Positions 1-5,927 of a stretch of 8,292 nucleotides of DNA are shown here, one piece after another. This DNA comes from Gammaproteobacteria bacterium UBA3532. GTDB lineage: Bacteria; Pseudomonadota; Gammaproteobacteria; Enterobacterales; UBA3532. The notes under the pieces are model-generated. The model saw only the letters and a program-made list of their open reading frames with translations. It was not told the origin of the DNA and ran no database searches. The position numbers were made by a program, and so were the translations under genes. How positions within the stretch are numbered: the first letter of the stretch is position 1; every line of letters begins with the position of its first letter. The stretch spans positions 1 through 8,292 of the forward strand of contig DFOV01000006.1 in assembly GCA_002376965.1 (NCBI GenBank), given 5' to 3'.

Positions 1-1
1 G

Positions 2-664
2 CCGATGATCAAAGTGACTGGTGGTCAGCGTATTGATCTGGTTGGCGTTAAAAAAGATGACCTAACCTCTGTCTGGAAAGATTTGAATGAAGCAGGCATG
101 GTGTCAGGGCATGCCTATGGCAAGTCATTACGTACAGTGAAGACCTGTATAGGGAAAGCCTTCTGCCGTTTTGGCACACAAGATTCCACCCAAATGGGCT
201 ATGATCTGGAAAAACTAACCTGGGGTTCATGGACACCAGCAAAAGTGAAAATGGCGGTTTCAGGCTGTCCTCGTAACTGTGCTGAAGCGACTATTAAAGA
301 CTTTGGTGTAGTTGCTGTTGATTCTGGATGGGAGCTACATGTTGGCGGTAATGGCGGGCTTGAGGTTCGAGCCTGTGATTTCTTAACCAAAGTTGAAACC
401 GAAGATGAAGTTATGGAATACGCTGCGGCCTTCATGCAACTATACCGTGAGCAAGGCCGCTACAACGAACGCACGGCCCCTTGGATAGTGCGAGTTGGAC
501 TCGATTTTATCAAGGCCAATATAGTCGAAGACGCTGAAAATCGTAAAGCCCTCGCTGATCGGTTTAACGCTTCTCAGAAGATCTACCAAAAAGATCCATG
601 GAAAGAGCGCGCGTCTGAAGGTAAGCGTTCTAATGATTTTATACCGATCAAACAAGTGTCTTAA
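2..664 (+). CDS. nirB: Nitrite reductase [NAD(P)H] large subunit, C-terminal part (5' end outside window)
   Basis: This is the C-terminal ~220 residues of a protein that is normally about 840 residues long. The frame is open to the left edge, so the ATG at position 5 is internal. NirB is the cytoplasmic FAD/sirohaem/4Fe-4S subunit that reduces nitrite to ammonium with NADH. The fragment covers the second half of the sirohaem/iron-sulfur module. It shows the two cluster motifs: TCIGKAFC (Cys-x5-Cys, codons at about 146-166) followed by RFGTQDS, and SGCPRNCAEA (Cys-x3-Cys, ending at about 280). These four cysteines bind the 4Fe-4S cluster, and the last also bridges to sirohaem iron in the family. 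The FAD/NADH domains and the BFD-like domain would lie upstream. nirD follows after 85 bases in the same direction, the usual nirBD order. The identification is firm; only the missing 5' part is unknown. Confidence 0.95.
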   Translation, partial: PMIKVTGGQRIDLVGVKKDDLTSVWKDLNEAGMVSGHAYGKSLRTVKTCIGKAFCRFGTQDSTQMGYDLEKLTWGSWTPAKVKMAVSGCPRNCAEATIKDFGVVAVDSGWELHVGGNGGLEVRACDFLTKVETEDEVMEYAAAFMQLYREQGRYNERTAPWIVRVGLDFIKANIVEDAENRKALADRFNASQKIYQKDPWKERASEGKRSNDFIPIKQVS

Positions 665-709
665 ACAATCAGGTATATTTATCAAGTAGACCACTCCCAT
701 TTTTGTATT

Positions 710-729
710 GGAGGGCCTCACAGTCCTCC
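710..729 (+). other. Small hairpin in the nirB-nirD intercistronic gap
   Basis: GGAGG (710-714) can pair with CCTCC (725-729) around a 10-base loop. The GGAGG looks like a Shine-Dalgarno site but no ATG or GTG start follows at usable distance; the nirD ATG is 35 bases further on. The hairpin may protect the mRNA between the cistrons or simply be chance. Only the short inverted repeat is seen; its function is inferred. Confidence 0.3.
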
Positions 730-749
730 CCGATAAAGAGATTTACGTT

Positions 750-1076
750 ATGAGTAATTGGATTGAAGTTGGCCCAGTTGAAGAAATCCCCAAGCTAGGT
801 GCGCGCGTCGTCAAAACCAATTTTGGTGATATCGCCGTTTTTAGAACGGCTGAAGGTAAGGTTTTTGCCTTGCGTGATGAGTGTCCACACAAGAAAGGCG
901 CGTTATCACAAGGTATTATCCACGGTGAACGTGTGACCTGCCCATTACACAACTGGGTAATAGAGCTGCAAAATGGTCAAGCTGTTGCACCAGATGTTGG
1001 CTGTACTCCGAAATACGAAACAAAAGTTGAAAGCGGCATTATTTATTTAGGCAGTGTTGTTACCGAAGCCGCATAA
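750..1076 (+). CDS. nirD: Nitrite reductase [NAD(P)H] small subunit, Rieske-type
   Basis: This 108-residue protein is the small subunit that partners NirB in NADH-dependent nitrite reduction. It has the Rieske-like fold and both ligand pairs of a Rieske 2Fe-2S centre: Cys45-Pro-His47 (ECPHKKG) and Cys64-x2-His67 (TCPLHNW). From memory, Escherichia coli NirD lacks these residues, so this protein belongs to the cluster-competent type seen in many assimilatory systems. The ATG at 750 was chosen because AAAGAG (735-740) precedes it by 9 bases, the protein then begins MSNWIEVG like other family members, and the length equals the E. coli one. An in-frame TTG at 708 would add 14 unlikely residues. 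The gene is cotranscribed with nirB in all likelihood. No nitrate reductase or transporter gene follows; the next gene is on the opposite strand. Confidence 0.93.
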   Translation: MSNWIEVGPVEEIPKLGARVVKTNFGDIAVFRTAEGKVFALRDECPHKKGALSQGIIHGERVTCPLHNWVIELQNGQAVAPDVGCTPKYETKVESGIIYLGSVVTEAA

Positions 1077-1093
1077 TTATATGTTTTACTCTA

Positions 1094-1122
1094 TACCCAA
1101 GCTGCTTCAATACGCTTGGGTA
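1094..1122. repeat. Inverted repeat downstream of nirD, possible REP-like element
   Basis: TACCCAAGC (1094-1102) and GCTTGGGTA (1114-1122) form a perfect 9-bp stem around an 11-base loop. It starts 17 bases after the nirD stop codon. There is no run of U after the stem on either strand, so it is not a classical intrinsic terminator. It may still block 3' exonucleases for either convergent transcript. The TACCCAAGC...GCTTGGGTA form resembles, from memory, short interspersed palindromes in intergenic regions of marine gammaproteobacteria; that link is unverified. Confidence 0.5.
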
Positions 1123-1132
1123 AATCTATCCA

Positions 1133-1156
1133 GGCCCACTTTTTTGAAAGTGGGCC
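1133..1156. terminator. Strong hairpin between convergent nirD and lipoprotein gene
   Basis: GGCCCACTTT (1133-1142) pairs perfectly with AAAGTGGGCC (1147-1156) around a TTTG loop. This 10-bp stem is the most stable hairpin in the convergent gap and sits 19 bases past the end of the lipoprotein gene. It probably ends or protects both transcripts. Neither strand has a U-tract after the stem, so it departs from the intrinsic-terminator consensus and termination may need Rho or be partial. Confidence 0.55.
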
Positions 1157-1175
1157 GAAAGCAGGCTCTAACGTT

Positions 1176-2339
1176 TTAGTTATCTACTGCAATTTTCGCT
1201 GGGTCAATATTCAATGACAACGCGCCAACAGGCTCGTTGAAGAAATCAATTAACCACACTCCCGCCCCTGTACCACTGTCGCCTTCAGCAATCCATAGCG
1301 TGTTATCTACTACGGTAATATCTCGTATATCTCTGCCGCTAAACGCGTTAAGCAAACCATAGACTTCGCCAGTAGATGGATTGAAGTCGTATAAATCAAT
1401 ATCTTGCCAACCGTGATAGCCCAGGAAGTATCCAAGATCGTCACTGATTACTGCTACATCACTGATTTGTCCATAAGGGTGATCATCCGCATCACCATCA
1501 TCTAATACCAAGCGTGTTTCTAGCGTAGCTAAGTTCAAAGCTTCTATCCCACCGGTATATTGGGGAGATGCTTCACCAAATCCATAAGCACCTACAGAAG
1601 ACACGAATAGTTCTTCACTATTAGCCACATAGCTGAAACCACTTGGATTTCGCGTTTTTAATACAACGGATGAAAGAACTTCCTGGCTGCTGGCATCAAC
1701 CACAACAACCATACCGGCCTTAACTGGCGAAAAGCTTTCCAAACGCTGTAATAGTACATAGACTCGCTCGCCCACAACTTTAACATCCACAGCTTCGGCA
1801 ACGCCGTCTGCTGTATCAAAGCCTGATAGGTCTATGCTATTTTGGATAAAATCAGCTTGGCTGGATGCATTCAGATCAACCACCAGTAGCTCGCCACCAA
1901 GTGTTGCGATAAAGCCAGTAGACTGGCCGTAATACCCTATCGCCTGCGGATTTGCGCTAGCAGATTCGGGGGTTGGCTTTGTCGAATAGAGCCAGATAGG
2001 TGCTTCAGGATCACTGAAAGAGTATTTCTCAATAAAATCCAGCCCGAAACGTCCAATACGATAGAAGTGACCGTTATTCGCGCTGACGCTAATGTCACTC
2101 ACAGCTTCTTCACCAGTGGTATCAAAACCGGCGTCTTTCAGATAAATCACTGCCGAGCTGGTGAAATCACTGGTAATGCCAGCGATTGCAACTTGAGAGC
2201 AGGACTCAATGCTCTCGGCGCAGCTGGTTCCTTGATCCGCTTGATCGTTTTCGTCTGAAGAAGATGAACCGCCACCACACCCAATAAGCAATAGAGGTAC
2301 AGCGAACGATAGTGGGGCAAGTAACTTTGAGGTTGTCAT
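1176..2339 (-). CDS. Beta-propeller-like outer-membrane lipoprotein in the cobalamin operon; candidate BtuG-like B12-capture protein
   Basis: This 387-residue protein begins with a lipoprotein signal peptide: Lys5, a hydrophobic stretch, and a lipobox LIGC with the lipidated Cys at 21. Gly at +2 favours outer-membrane sorting. A flexible Gly/Ser/Asp-rich linker (22-37) and a Cys40/Cys47 pair that could form a disulfide follow. The rest is all-beta in character, with repeated segments of the type 'V.V....LYV' then 'VDL.T.E', for example about VKVVGERVYVLL, DVAVISDDLGYFLG and ITVVDNTLWIAEG. This is typical of YVTN/quinoprotein-like propellers. Blade number cannot be fixed by eye. AAGGAG (minus strand, 2349-2354) lies 9 bases before the ATG. 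The gene starts 35 bases after the btuB stop and has no visible promoter of its own, so it should be under the same cobalamin riboswitch. By analogy with Bacteroides BtuG, a propeller lipoprotein that binds B12 on top of BtuB, it may capture cobalamin. This is inference from context and fold type. A generic surface propeller protein is the alternative. Confidence 0.72.
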   Translation of the reverse strand: MTTSKLLAPLSFAVPLLLIGCGGGSSSSDENDQADQGTSCAESIESCSQVAIAGITSDFTSSAVIYLKDAGFDTTGEEAVSDISVSANNGHFYRIGRFGLDFIEKYSFSDPEAPIWLYSTKPTPESASANPQAIGYYGQSTGFIATLGGELLVVDLNASSQADFIQNSIDLSGFDTADGVAEAVDVKVVGERVYVLLQRLESFSPVKAGMVVVVDASSQEVLSSVVLKTRNPSGFSYVANSEELFVSSVGAYGFGEASPQYTGGIEALNLATLETRLVLDDGDADDHPYGQISDVAVISDDLGYFLGYHGWQDIDLYDFNPSTGEVYGLLNAFSGRDIRDITVVDNTLWIAEGDSGTGAGVWLIDFFNEPVGALSLNIDPAKIAVDN

Positions 2340-2348
2340 ATAACATAA

Positions 2349-2354
2349 CTCCTT
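2349..2354 (-). promoter_or_regulatory. Ribosome binding site of the lipoprotein gene
   Basis: On the minus strand this reads AAGGAG, 9 bases before the ATG at 2339. It is a near-perfect Shine-Dalgarno site, stronger than that of most genes in this window. It supports the chosen start, and hence the signal peptide and lipobox. Confidence 0.75.
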
Positions 2355-2374
2355 AGGTGCAGAATTCGGGGGAA

Positions 2375-4261
2375 TTAAAAATCGTATTTCAAACTAACAA
2401 AAGCTGATCGTCCTGGAAGCGGATGACCGTTATACTCTTTGAGATCGGAGTCCAGAAGATTTTCTACTTCCAAATCCAAGCGCAATCCATCCCAGCGGTA
2501 TTGAGCAGTTAGACCCAACAGGTGCTGTGTATCAACACTATCCAGATTAGCTGAGTCCAAATAGAACCCATTGTTATAGTGATGATTCAAGCCTAGTCGC
2601 CACTGTGGTCTGACCAGGCTTATCTCTAAAAATGTTTCCCACTCAGGTTGCAGTGGTAACGCTTTGTTATCAAATGCCGCGTTGGAAGATGCTGTGGTTG
2701 CATCCACAAAGGTAATAGCCCAACTGACGTCTATTAGCTCTGCTAAATCTGAGCTGCCGGAGAACTCAAACCCTGCAACATCGACATCACCGATATTTAT
2801 ATAGCGCCCTATCCCTCGGCTATCGTAGGTTATGCCTATTCGGTGAGTTAGTTGGCGATAATAAAGGCTGCTTGCCATTGAAGTTGAACCCGCTTGGTAC
2901 TGTAAGCCAACATCAATGTTTCGGCTTTTTTCTGTTTGTAACTCGTCATTTCCGCGAACGACACTACCCATACCAAAACGCTCAATTAACGTTGGGGCGC
3001 GGGAATAGCGAGCCATATTGCTGGTTAGCAAAATGGCAGGGCGTAGCTGATAACTCGCTCCTAACTGTGGGTTCCAATGCTGCTCTTGTTGTGTCTCATT
3101 AGGTGCGGACAAGTCAAGGTTGGTGTAGCGCAGTCCCGGATAGATACCAAGGCGCTTGCTCAGTTCAATATGATCACTGACACCCAGTTGAAACTTGGCC
3201 ATATCTGCATCGGTATCTAGCACGGAGCGACTATTTTTGCTCCGATCATCACTGGCAAATTCTTCATAGAAATAGCGCCCATCAAGCTGTAGGCTGTGTT
3301 GTTCAATGCTTTTTTGGTATTGAATATCAGCACCATAGCTATCGTTTTGCTGCTTTGTATGAGACGCTAATCTCCCGTGGTTATTAGAAGATTGCGTATA
3401 CAGCGTATCTAGCTTACCTATATAGCCCCGTACTGCCAGCGCTTGCTGACGAAAGCTAATACTGCTCTTGGACATACGGCTGTTATACTCGGCATCATTA
3501 GTGATATCTAGATCAAAAATACTGTGTGGAATTTCTTGACGAGTGTCGCTAGACAGGTGGCTGATGGTTAGCTCACTTTGACTATTTGGGAGATAACTAA
3601 AGGATGCGAGGCCACTATTTTGCTCATAAGCTGCGTTATGGCGCTCAAAGTGTTCTTCCCATACTTCGTCATCATAGAAGGTAAAGTCATTATCGCTAGC
3701 AATATGACTTCCAGACACTGAATAACGAAAGTTCTTGAAACTGTCTGACGACAAAAAGGCCAGCTTACGCGAATCAAAGCTTCCGATACCTGCATATGCA
3801 CTGTGTTGTGGTAAATGCGAGGTTGTCAGGTTAATTGCACCGCCAAGGCCACTATCTCCGAAAGACACTGGAGTATTGCCTTTATAAACTTCTATTGAAG
3901 CCAGGTCATTAATATTGACCCAACTCAAATCAAAGGTTCCAGCTCCTGCAGTAGACAGTGGTATGCCATCCAAAAAAATTGGCGTTTGCTGGCTTGAAGC
4001 ACCTCGAATAGATACGGTGTTTAAGCTACCCAGCCCTCCTCGCTGATTGACGTTAACGCCCGCCTGTTCTTGTAGCACATCGCCTAAATCGTGAAACGAA
4101 TTTTCAAAGCTATCTCGATCAATGGTGGCTGATTGGATGCTACCAACGTCCTGTACCTGCCAATTACCAGGGTTTTGCGGAGCGGTAACGACGATGACAT
4201 CCGCAAAAGCGAATTGGGCAATCCCAAAAAAAGAACAGAAGAATAGTGATTTCACAGACAT
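2375..4261 (-). CDS. btuB: TonB-dependent outer-membrane receptor, BtuB-like vitamin B12 transporter
   Basis: This 628-residue outer-membrane receptor is close in length to E. coli BtuB (614). It has a Sec signal peptide (1-20, cleavage after AFA) and right behind it a TonB box DVIVVTA (21-27), like the DTLVVTA type of BtuB. The plug domain (about 40-147) includes LQEQAGVNV, VSIRGASSQQTPIFLDGIPL and IEVYKG. A long beta-barrel follows, ending in LKYDF with a terminal Phe, the outer-membrane assembly signal. The ATG at 4261 has GGAG (minus strand, 4268-4271) 6 bases upstream. A longer in-frame GTG start at 4339 would lie in the riboswitch leader and spoil the signal peptide, so it was rejected. 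A cobalamin riboswitch upstream points to uptake of cobalamin or a related corrinoid, powered by TonB-ExbBD, which is not encoded here. The lipoprotein gene downstream is probably its partner. The family is certain; the substrate rests mainly on the riboswitch. Confidence 0.92.
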   Translation of the reverse strand: MSVKSLFFCSFFGIAQFAFADVIVVTAPQNPGNWQVQDVGSIQSATIDRDSFENSFHDLGDVLQEQAGVNVNQRGGLGSLNTVSIRGASSQQTPIFLDGIPLSTAGAGTFDLSWVNINDLASIEVYKGNTPVSFGDSGLGGAINLTTSHLPQHSAYAGIGSFDSRKLAFLSSDSFKNFRYSVSGSHIASDNDFTFYDDEVWEEHFERHNAAYEQNSGLASFSYLPNSQSELTISHLSSDTRQEIPHSIFDLDITNDAEYNSRMSKSSISFRQQALAVRGYIGKLDTLYTQSSNNHGRLASHTKQQNDSYGADIQYQKSIEQHSLQLDGRYFYEEFASDDRSKNSRSVLDTDADMAKFQLGVSDHIELSKRLGIYPGLRYTNLDLSAPNETQQEQHWNPQLGASYQLRPAILLTSNMARYSRAPTLIERFGMGSVVRGNDELQTEKSRNIDVGLQYQAGSTSMASSLYYRQLTHRIGITYDSRGIGRYINIGDVDVAGFEFSGSSDLAELIDVSWAITFVDATTASSNAAFDNKALPLQPEWETFLEISLVRPQWRLGLNHHYNNGFYLDSANLDSVDTQHLLGLTAQYRWDGLRLDLEVENLLDSDLKEYNGHPLPGRSAFVSLKYDF

Positions 4262-4299
4262 AACGAGCTCCAATAACTTAAAAAAGACAGAGGCTCGTT
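4262..4299 (-). promoter_or_regulatory. RBS-sequestering hairpin of the btuB leader (riboswitch expression platform)
   Basis: In the mRNA, AACGAGC (4299 to 4293) can pair with GCUCGUU (4268 to 4262), a perfect 7-bp stem that ends directly at the btuB AUG. The last G of the GGAG Shine-Dalgarno site lies in the stem and the rest just inside the loop, where further weak pairs to CUC are possible. The 24-base loop contains UUUUAA (4283 to 4278), which is complementary to UUAAAA in the L5 loop of the aptamer (4513 to 4508). This fits translational control by an L5-L13 kissing loop that forms when cobalamin binds, as in E. coli btuB. The pairing is seen in the sequence; the mechanism is inferred. 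Confidence 0.6.
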
Positions 4300-4326
4300 T
4301 TAGAGAAGGCAAGGATCTCCGACGAT

Positions 4327-4349
4327 AAACAACGCCCACCGCATTGTTT
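4327..4349 (-). promoter_or_regulatory. Hairpin in the btuB leader between aptamer and RBS
   Basis: In the mRNA, AAACAAUGC (4349 to 4341) pairs with GCGUUGUUU (4335 to 4327) over 9 bp with one U-G wobble and a 5-base loop. No U-tract follows, so it does not look like an intrinsic terminator. It may be a spacer helix that brings the RBS hairpin back to the aptamer, or one arm of an alternative fold. Confidence 0.45.
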
Positions 4350-4359
4350 TACCCCGTCT

Positions 4360-4375
4360 GAGTGGCATGCCACTC
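4360..4375 (-). promoter_or_regulatory. Perfect 16-base palindrome directly after the aptamer
   Basis: GAGTGGCATGCCACTC is identical to its own reverse complement and begins one base after the P1 helix of the riboswitch ends. As RNA it would form a 6-bp stem with a CAUG loop. Overlapping it, ACUCAG (4363 to 4358) can alternatively pair with CUGAGU inside the aptamer region (4455 to 4450), so it could take part in switching. At DNA level such a palindrome could also bind a dimeric protein. The symmetry is certain, the role unknown. Confidence 0.45.
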
Positions 4376-4376
4376 C

Positions 4377-4564
4377 AGATACAGTCGGTCTCCGGACTCA
4401 CAAAAGCAAGGACGTCGTCCTATCACCACAAATTCCTTCCCAAGCGTTAACTCAGTGGTTTTAAAATGCGGTTGACCTTTGATTACCGTTGCGGGGGCAG
4501 TACCGGATTTTAACCGGTTTCCCATGCCTGCTTGTTAGAGTGATAACAAACTAGCACTGTACCT
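4377..4564 (-). ncRNA. Cobalamin riboswitch aptamer
   Basis: On the minus strand, the RNA has the ordered signatures of a cobalamin riboswitch. A closing helix P1 pairs AGGUACAGU (4564 to 4556) with ACUGUAUCU (4385 to 4377), 9 bp with one wobble. GGGAA (4523 to 4519) follows, then the P5 hairpin ACCGG/CCGGU (4518 to 4502) with L5 loop UUAAAAU. The conserved core GCCCCCGC (4498 to 4491) runs into ACGGUAA. A variable arm comes next, then a small hairpin AGGAC/GUCCU (4421 to 4409). The B12 box AGUCCGGAGACCGACUG (4398 to 4382) matches the classical AGYCMGGAGACCKGCC pattern closely. The element binds adenosyl- or other cobalamins and turns off the gene behind it, here the BtuB-like receptor. Its AUG lies about 115 bases downstream. 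The class (AdoCbl or MeCbl/aquo-Cbl preferring) was not resolved, though a long peripheral arm is present. Confidence 0.93.
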
Positions 4565-4582
4565 ATCAATAATTTGGGGGCA

Positions 4583-4611
4583 AGTTTATGGGGTTATTAA
4601 AGACCTGTCAA
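4583..4611 (-). promoter_or_regulatory. Sigma70-type promoter of the riboswitch-btuB-lipoprotein operon
   Basis: On the minus strand a perfect -35 box TTGACA (4611-4606) is followed after exactly 17 bases by TAAACT (4588-4583), a 4-of-6 match to TATAAT. Transcription would start near 4576, about 12 bases before the P1 helix of the riboswitch begins, which is the expected place. The TGA inside TTGACA is also the stop codon of rmuC, so the promoter is packed against the gene upstream. Confidence 0.72.
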
Positions 4612-4624
4612 ATAGACTTTGACA
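4606..4624. repeat. Inverted repeat covering the -35 box and the end of rmuC
   Basis: TGTCAAA (4606-4612) and TTTGACA (4618-4624) form a perfect 7-bp inverted repeat around TAGAC. It spans the rmuC stop codon and the -35 element of the btuB promoter. No U-run follows, so a terminator for rmuC is doubtful. It could be an operator for a dimeric regulator, or chance in a short AT-rich stretch. Confidence 0.4.
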
Positions 4625-5927
4625 GTCGAACCGACGCTTCCAGTTCCGGCGATAGTTCGACGTTTTCTATATTGCGAAAGTGGCGTGAAATCTTGCTCGC
4701 TGATGTGTGAACATCTTTCACATCCTGTTGTGCCTGGTCAATATGTTTTGCCAAGTTGTTCATGCGCTTTTCAAAGCGAGAAAAGTCTAATGACAGGCGC
4801 TGCAAGTGTTCTCTGATCAAACAAACCTGCTCATTGGTTGCTTCATCTTTTAACACGGCGCTGGCCGTGGTGAGCACAGCCATCATGGTACTGGGGGAAA
4901 CCATCCACACCCTTAGTTTGTGCGCCATCTCAACCAGGTCCATATGATGAGCATGGATTTCTGCAAAGATAGCTTCAGCGGGAATAAACATCATTGCCCC
5001 TTCCGAGGTTTCTCCTTTAATGATGTATTTTGAAGCGATATCGTTAAGGTGCTTTTTAATATCTTGCTTAAACTGTCTTTTAGCCAGCTCCTTGTCACTG
5101 ATTGCTACATCAAAGCTCGTCATTCGTGCATAGCTTTCCAGTGGAAATTTAGAATCAATAGCGATGTTTCCTGTTGGTTCGGGTAAGAACAGCATGCAAT
5201 CTGCGATACGGTTGTTGGACAAGGTATGCTGAAACGCGTAGTTTTTTGTTGGTAGAACGTTTTTAATCAGGGTTGATAGCTGCACCTCGCCAAAGGCACC
5301 ACGCGATCGCTTATCCGAAAGCACTTCTTGCAGTGAAACAACGTTGCCTGACAGTTCGGCAATTTTTTTCTGGGCATCGTCTATTAAGGCTAAGCGCTTC
5401 ACTACGTCAACAAAGGTCTGATTGGTTTTTTCAAAACCACTTTCCAGGCGCCTTTCCACTTCTGTACTGATGGCTCTCAATCGATATTGGGTGTCATGAT
5501 TAAGTTGAGCAATTTGCTTGGCAATGGCTTCGGAATGATTTTTAAGGTGAAGTGAAGTGCCATGCTGAGTGCTACGCAGGCCTTCATGTAACGAAGCCAT
5601 TAGGGTTTCTTGAAACTGAGTGAATTGACGCATCATGCGTTCATTACTGGCGTTGAACTGCGTATGCAACATTTGCTGCTGACGTAGTTCAACTTGCCCA
5701 TATTCTTTACTAAGCTGCTGAATAGTGCTTTGGGTTTGATGGCTTTGCGTCATTATCACACTATGCAACTCTTGATAACGAGCGGATAAGTTTCTGATTT
5801 GTCGTACCATAATCAATAAACAGACAAGCAGCACGACACAGAAGCACCCTGCTCCGACCAATGCCCAGTCATCCGATGCCCAAGAACCCAGCGCCCAAGA
5901 ATCCAATACCCAAGAATTCCGTGTCAT
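4608..5927 (-). CDS. rmuC: RmuC family DNA recombination protein, membrane-anchored
   Basis: This 439-residue protein is somewhat shorter than E. coli RmuC (about 475). A transmembrane helix (22-41) is followed by a Gln-rich coiled coil (about 45-200) and the RmuC nuclease-like domain. Family signatures are RGAFGEVQL (209-217), [12 protein letters not shown] (255-266), [13 protein letters not shown] (312-324) and VWMVSPSTM (340-348). In E. coli, RmuC limits inversion between short inverted repeats; a nuclease activity is predicted for the family. The ATG overlaps the uvrB stop as ATGA and has no good Shine-Dalgarno site, so it is probably translated by coupling to uvrB. The first 23 residues are unusual: four pentapeptides [15 protein letters not shown] and DDWAL encoded by a 15-bp DNA tandem repeat. 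There is no alternative Met before the membrane segment. Its stop codon lies in the -35 box of the next operon and no convincing terminator is visible. Confidence 0.93.
   Translation of the reverse strand: MTRNSWVLDSWALGSWASDDWALVGAGCFCVVLLVCLLIMVRQIRNLSARYQELHSVIMTQSHQTQSTIQQLSKEYGQVELRQQQMLHTQFNASNERMMRQFTQFQETLMASLHEGLRSTQHGTSLHLKNHSEAIAKQIAQLNHDTQYRLRAISTEVERRLESGFEKTNQTFVDVVKRLALIDDAQKKIAELSGNVVSLQEVLSDKRSRGAFGEVQLSTLIKNVLPTKNYAFQHTLSNNRIADCMLFLPEPTGNIAIDSKFPLESYARMTSFDVAISDKELAKRQFKQDIKKHLNDIASKYIIKGETSEGAMMFIPAEAIFAEIHAHHMDLVEMAHKLRVWMVSPSTMMAVLTTASAVLKDEATNEQVCLIREHLQRLSLDFSRFEKRMNNLAKHIDQAQQDVKDVHTSASKISRHFRNIENVELSPELEASVRLSKSI
5859..5918 (-). repeat. Four-copy degenerate 15-bp tandem repeat at the start of rmuC
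   Basis: On the minus strand the units are AATTCTTGGGTATTG (5918-5904), GATTCTTGGGCGCTG (5903-5889), GGTTCTTGGGCATCG (5888-5874) and GATGACTGGGCATTG (5873-5859). The first three share TTCTTGGG exactly; the fourth is the most diverged. The period of 15 keeps frame and encodes the pentapeptides [15 protein letters not shown] and DDWAL. Similar CCCAAGAACC-type minisatellites encoding GSWVL repeats occur, from memory, in other proteobacterial genomes, usually between genes. Confidence 0.8.

Noticed and set aside
708..749. An in-frame TTG start for nirD at 708.
   Set aside because: It has no ribosome binding site, adds 14 residues absent from typical NirD proteins, and the ATG at 750 gives the expected 108-residue length.
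1094..1156. Standard rho-independent terminators.
   Set aside because: Both stems are strong but no U-tract follows either stem on either strand, so I describe them as hairpins with uncertain termination activity.
3568..3801. A second minus-strand open frame inside btuB, possible sign of a frameshift.
   Set aside because: The btuB frame is continuous through the barrel with correct length and C-terminal Phe; the other frame is a shadow.
4122..4328. A plus-strand open frame of 68 codons across the btuB start and leader.
   Set aside because: It is antisense to the signal peptide and expression platform, has no ribosome binding site of note and no recognisable protein features.
4262..4339. An in-frame GTG start for btuB at 4339, giving a 654-residue protein.
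   Set aside because: It lies in the riboswitch leader, adds a charged stretch before the signal peptide, and lacks the well-placed GGAG that serves the ATG at 4261.
5859..5918. The tandem repeats as a CRISPR-like array.
   Set aside because: The units are 15 bp, contiguous, without spacers, in frame inside a coding sequence; no cas gene is near.
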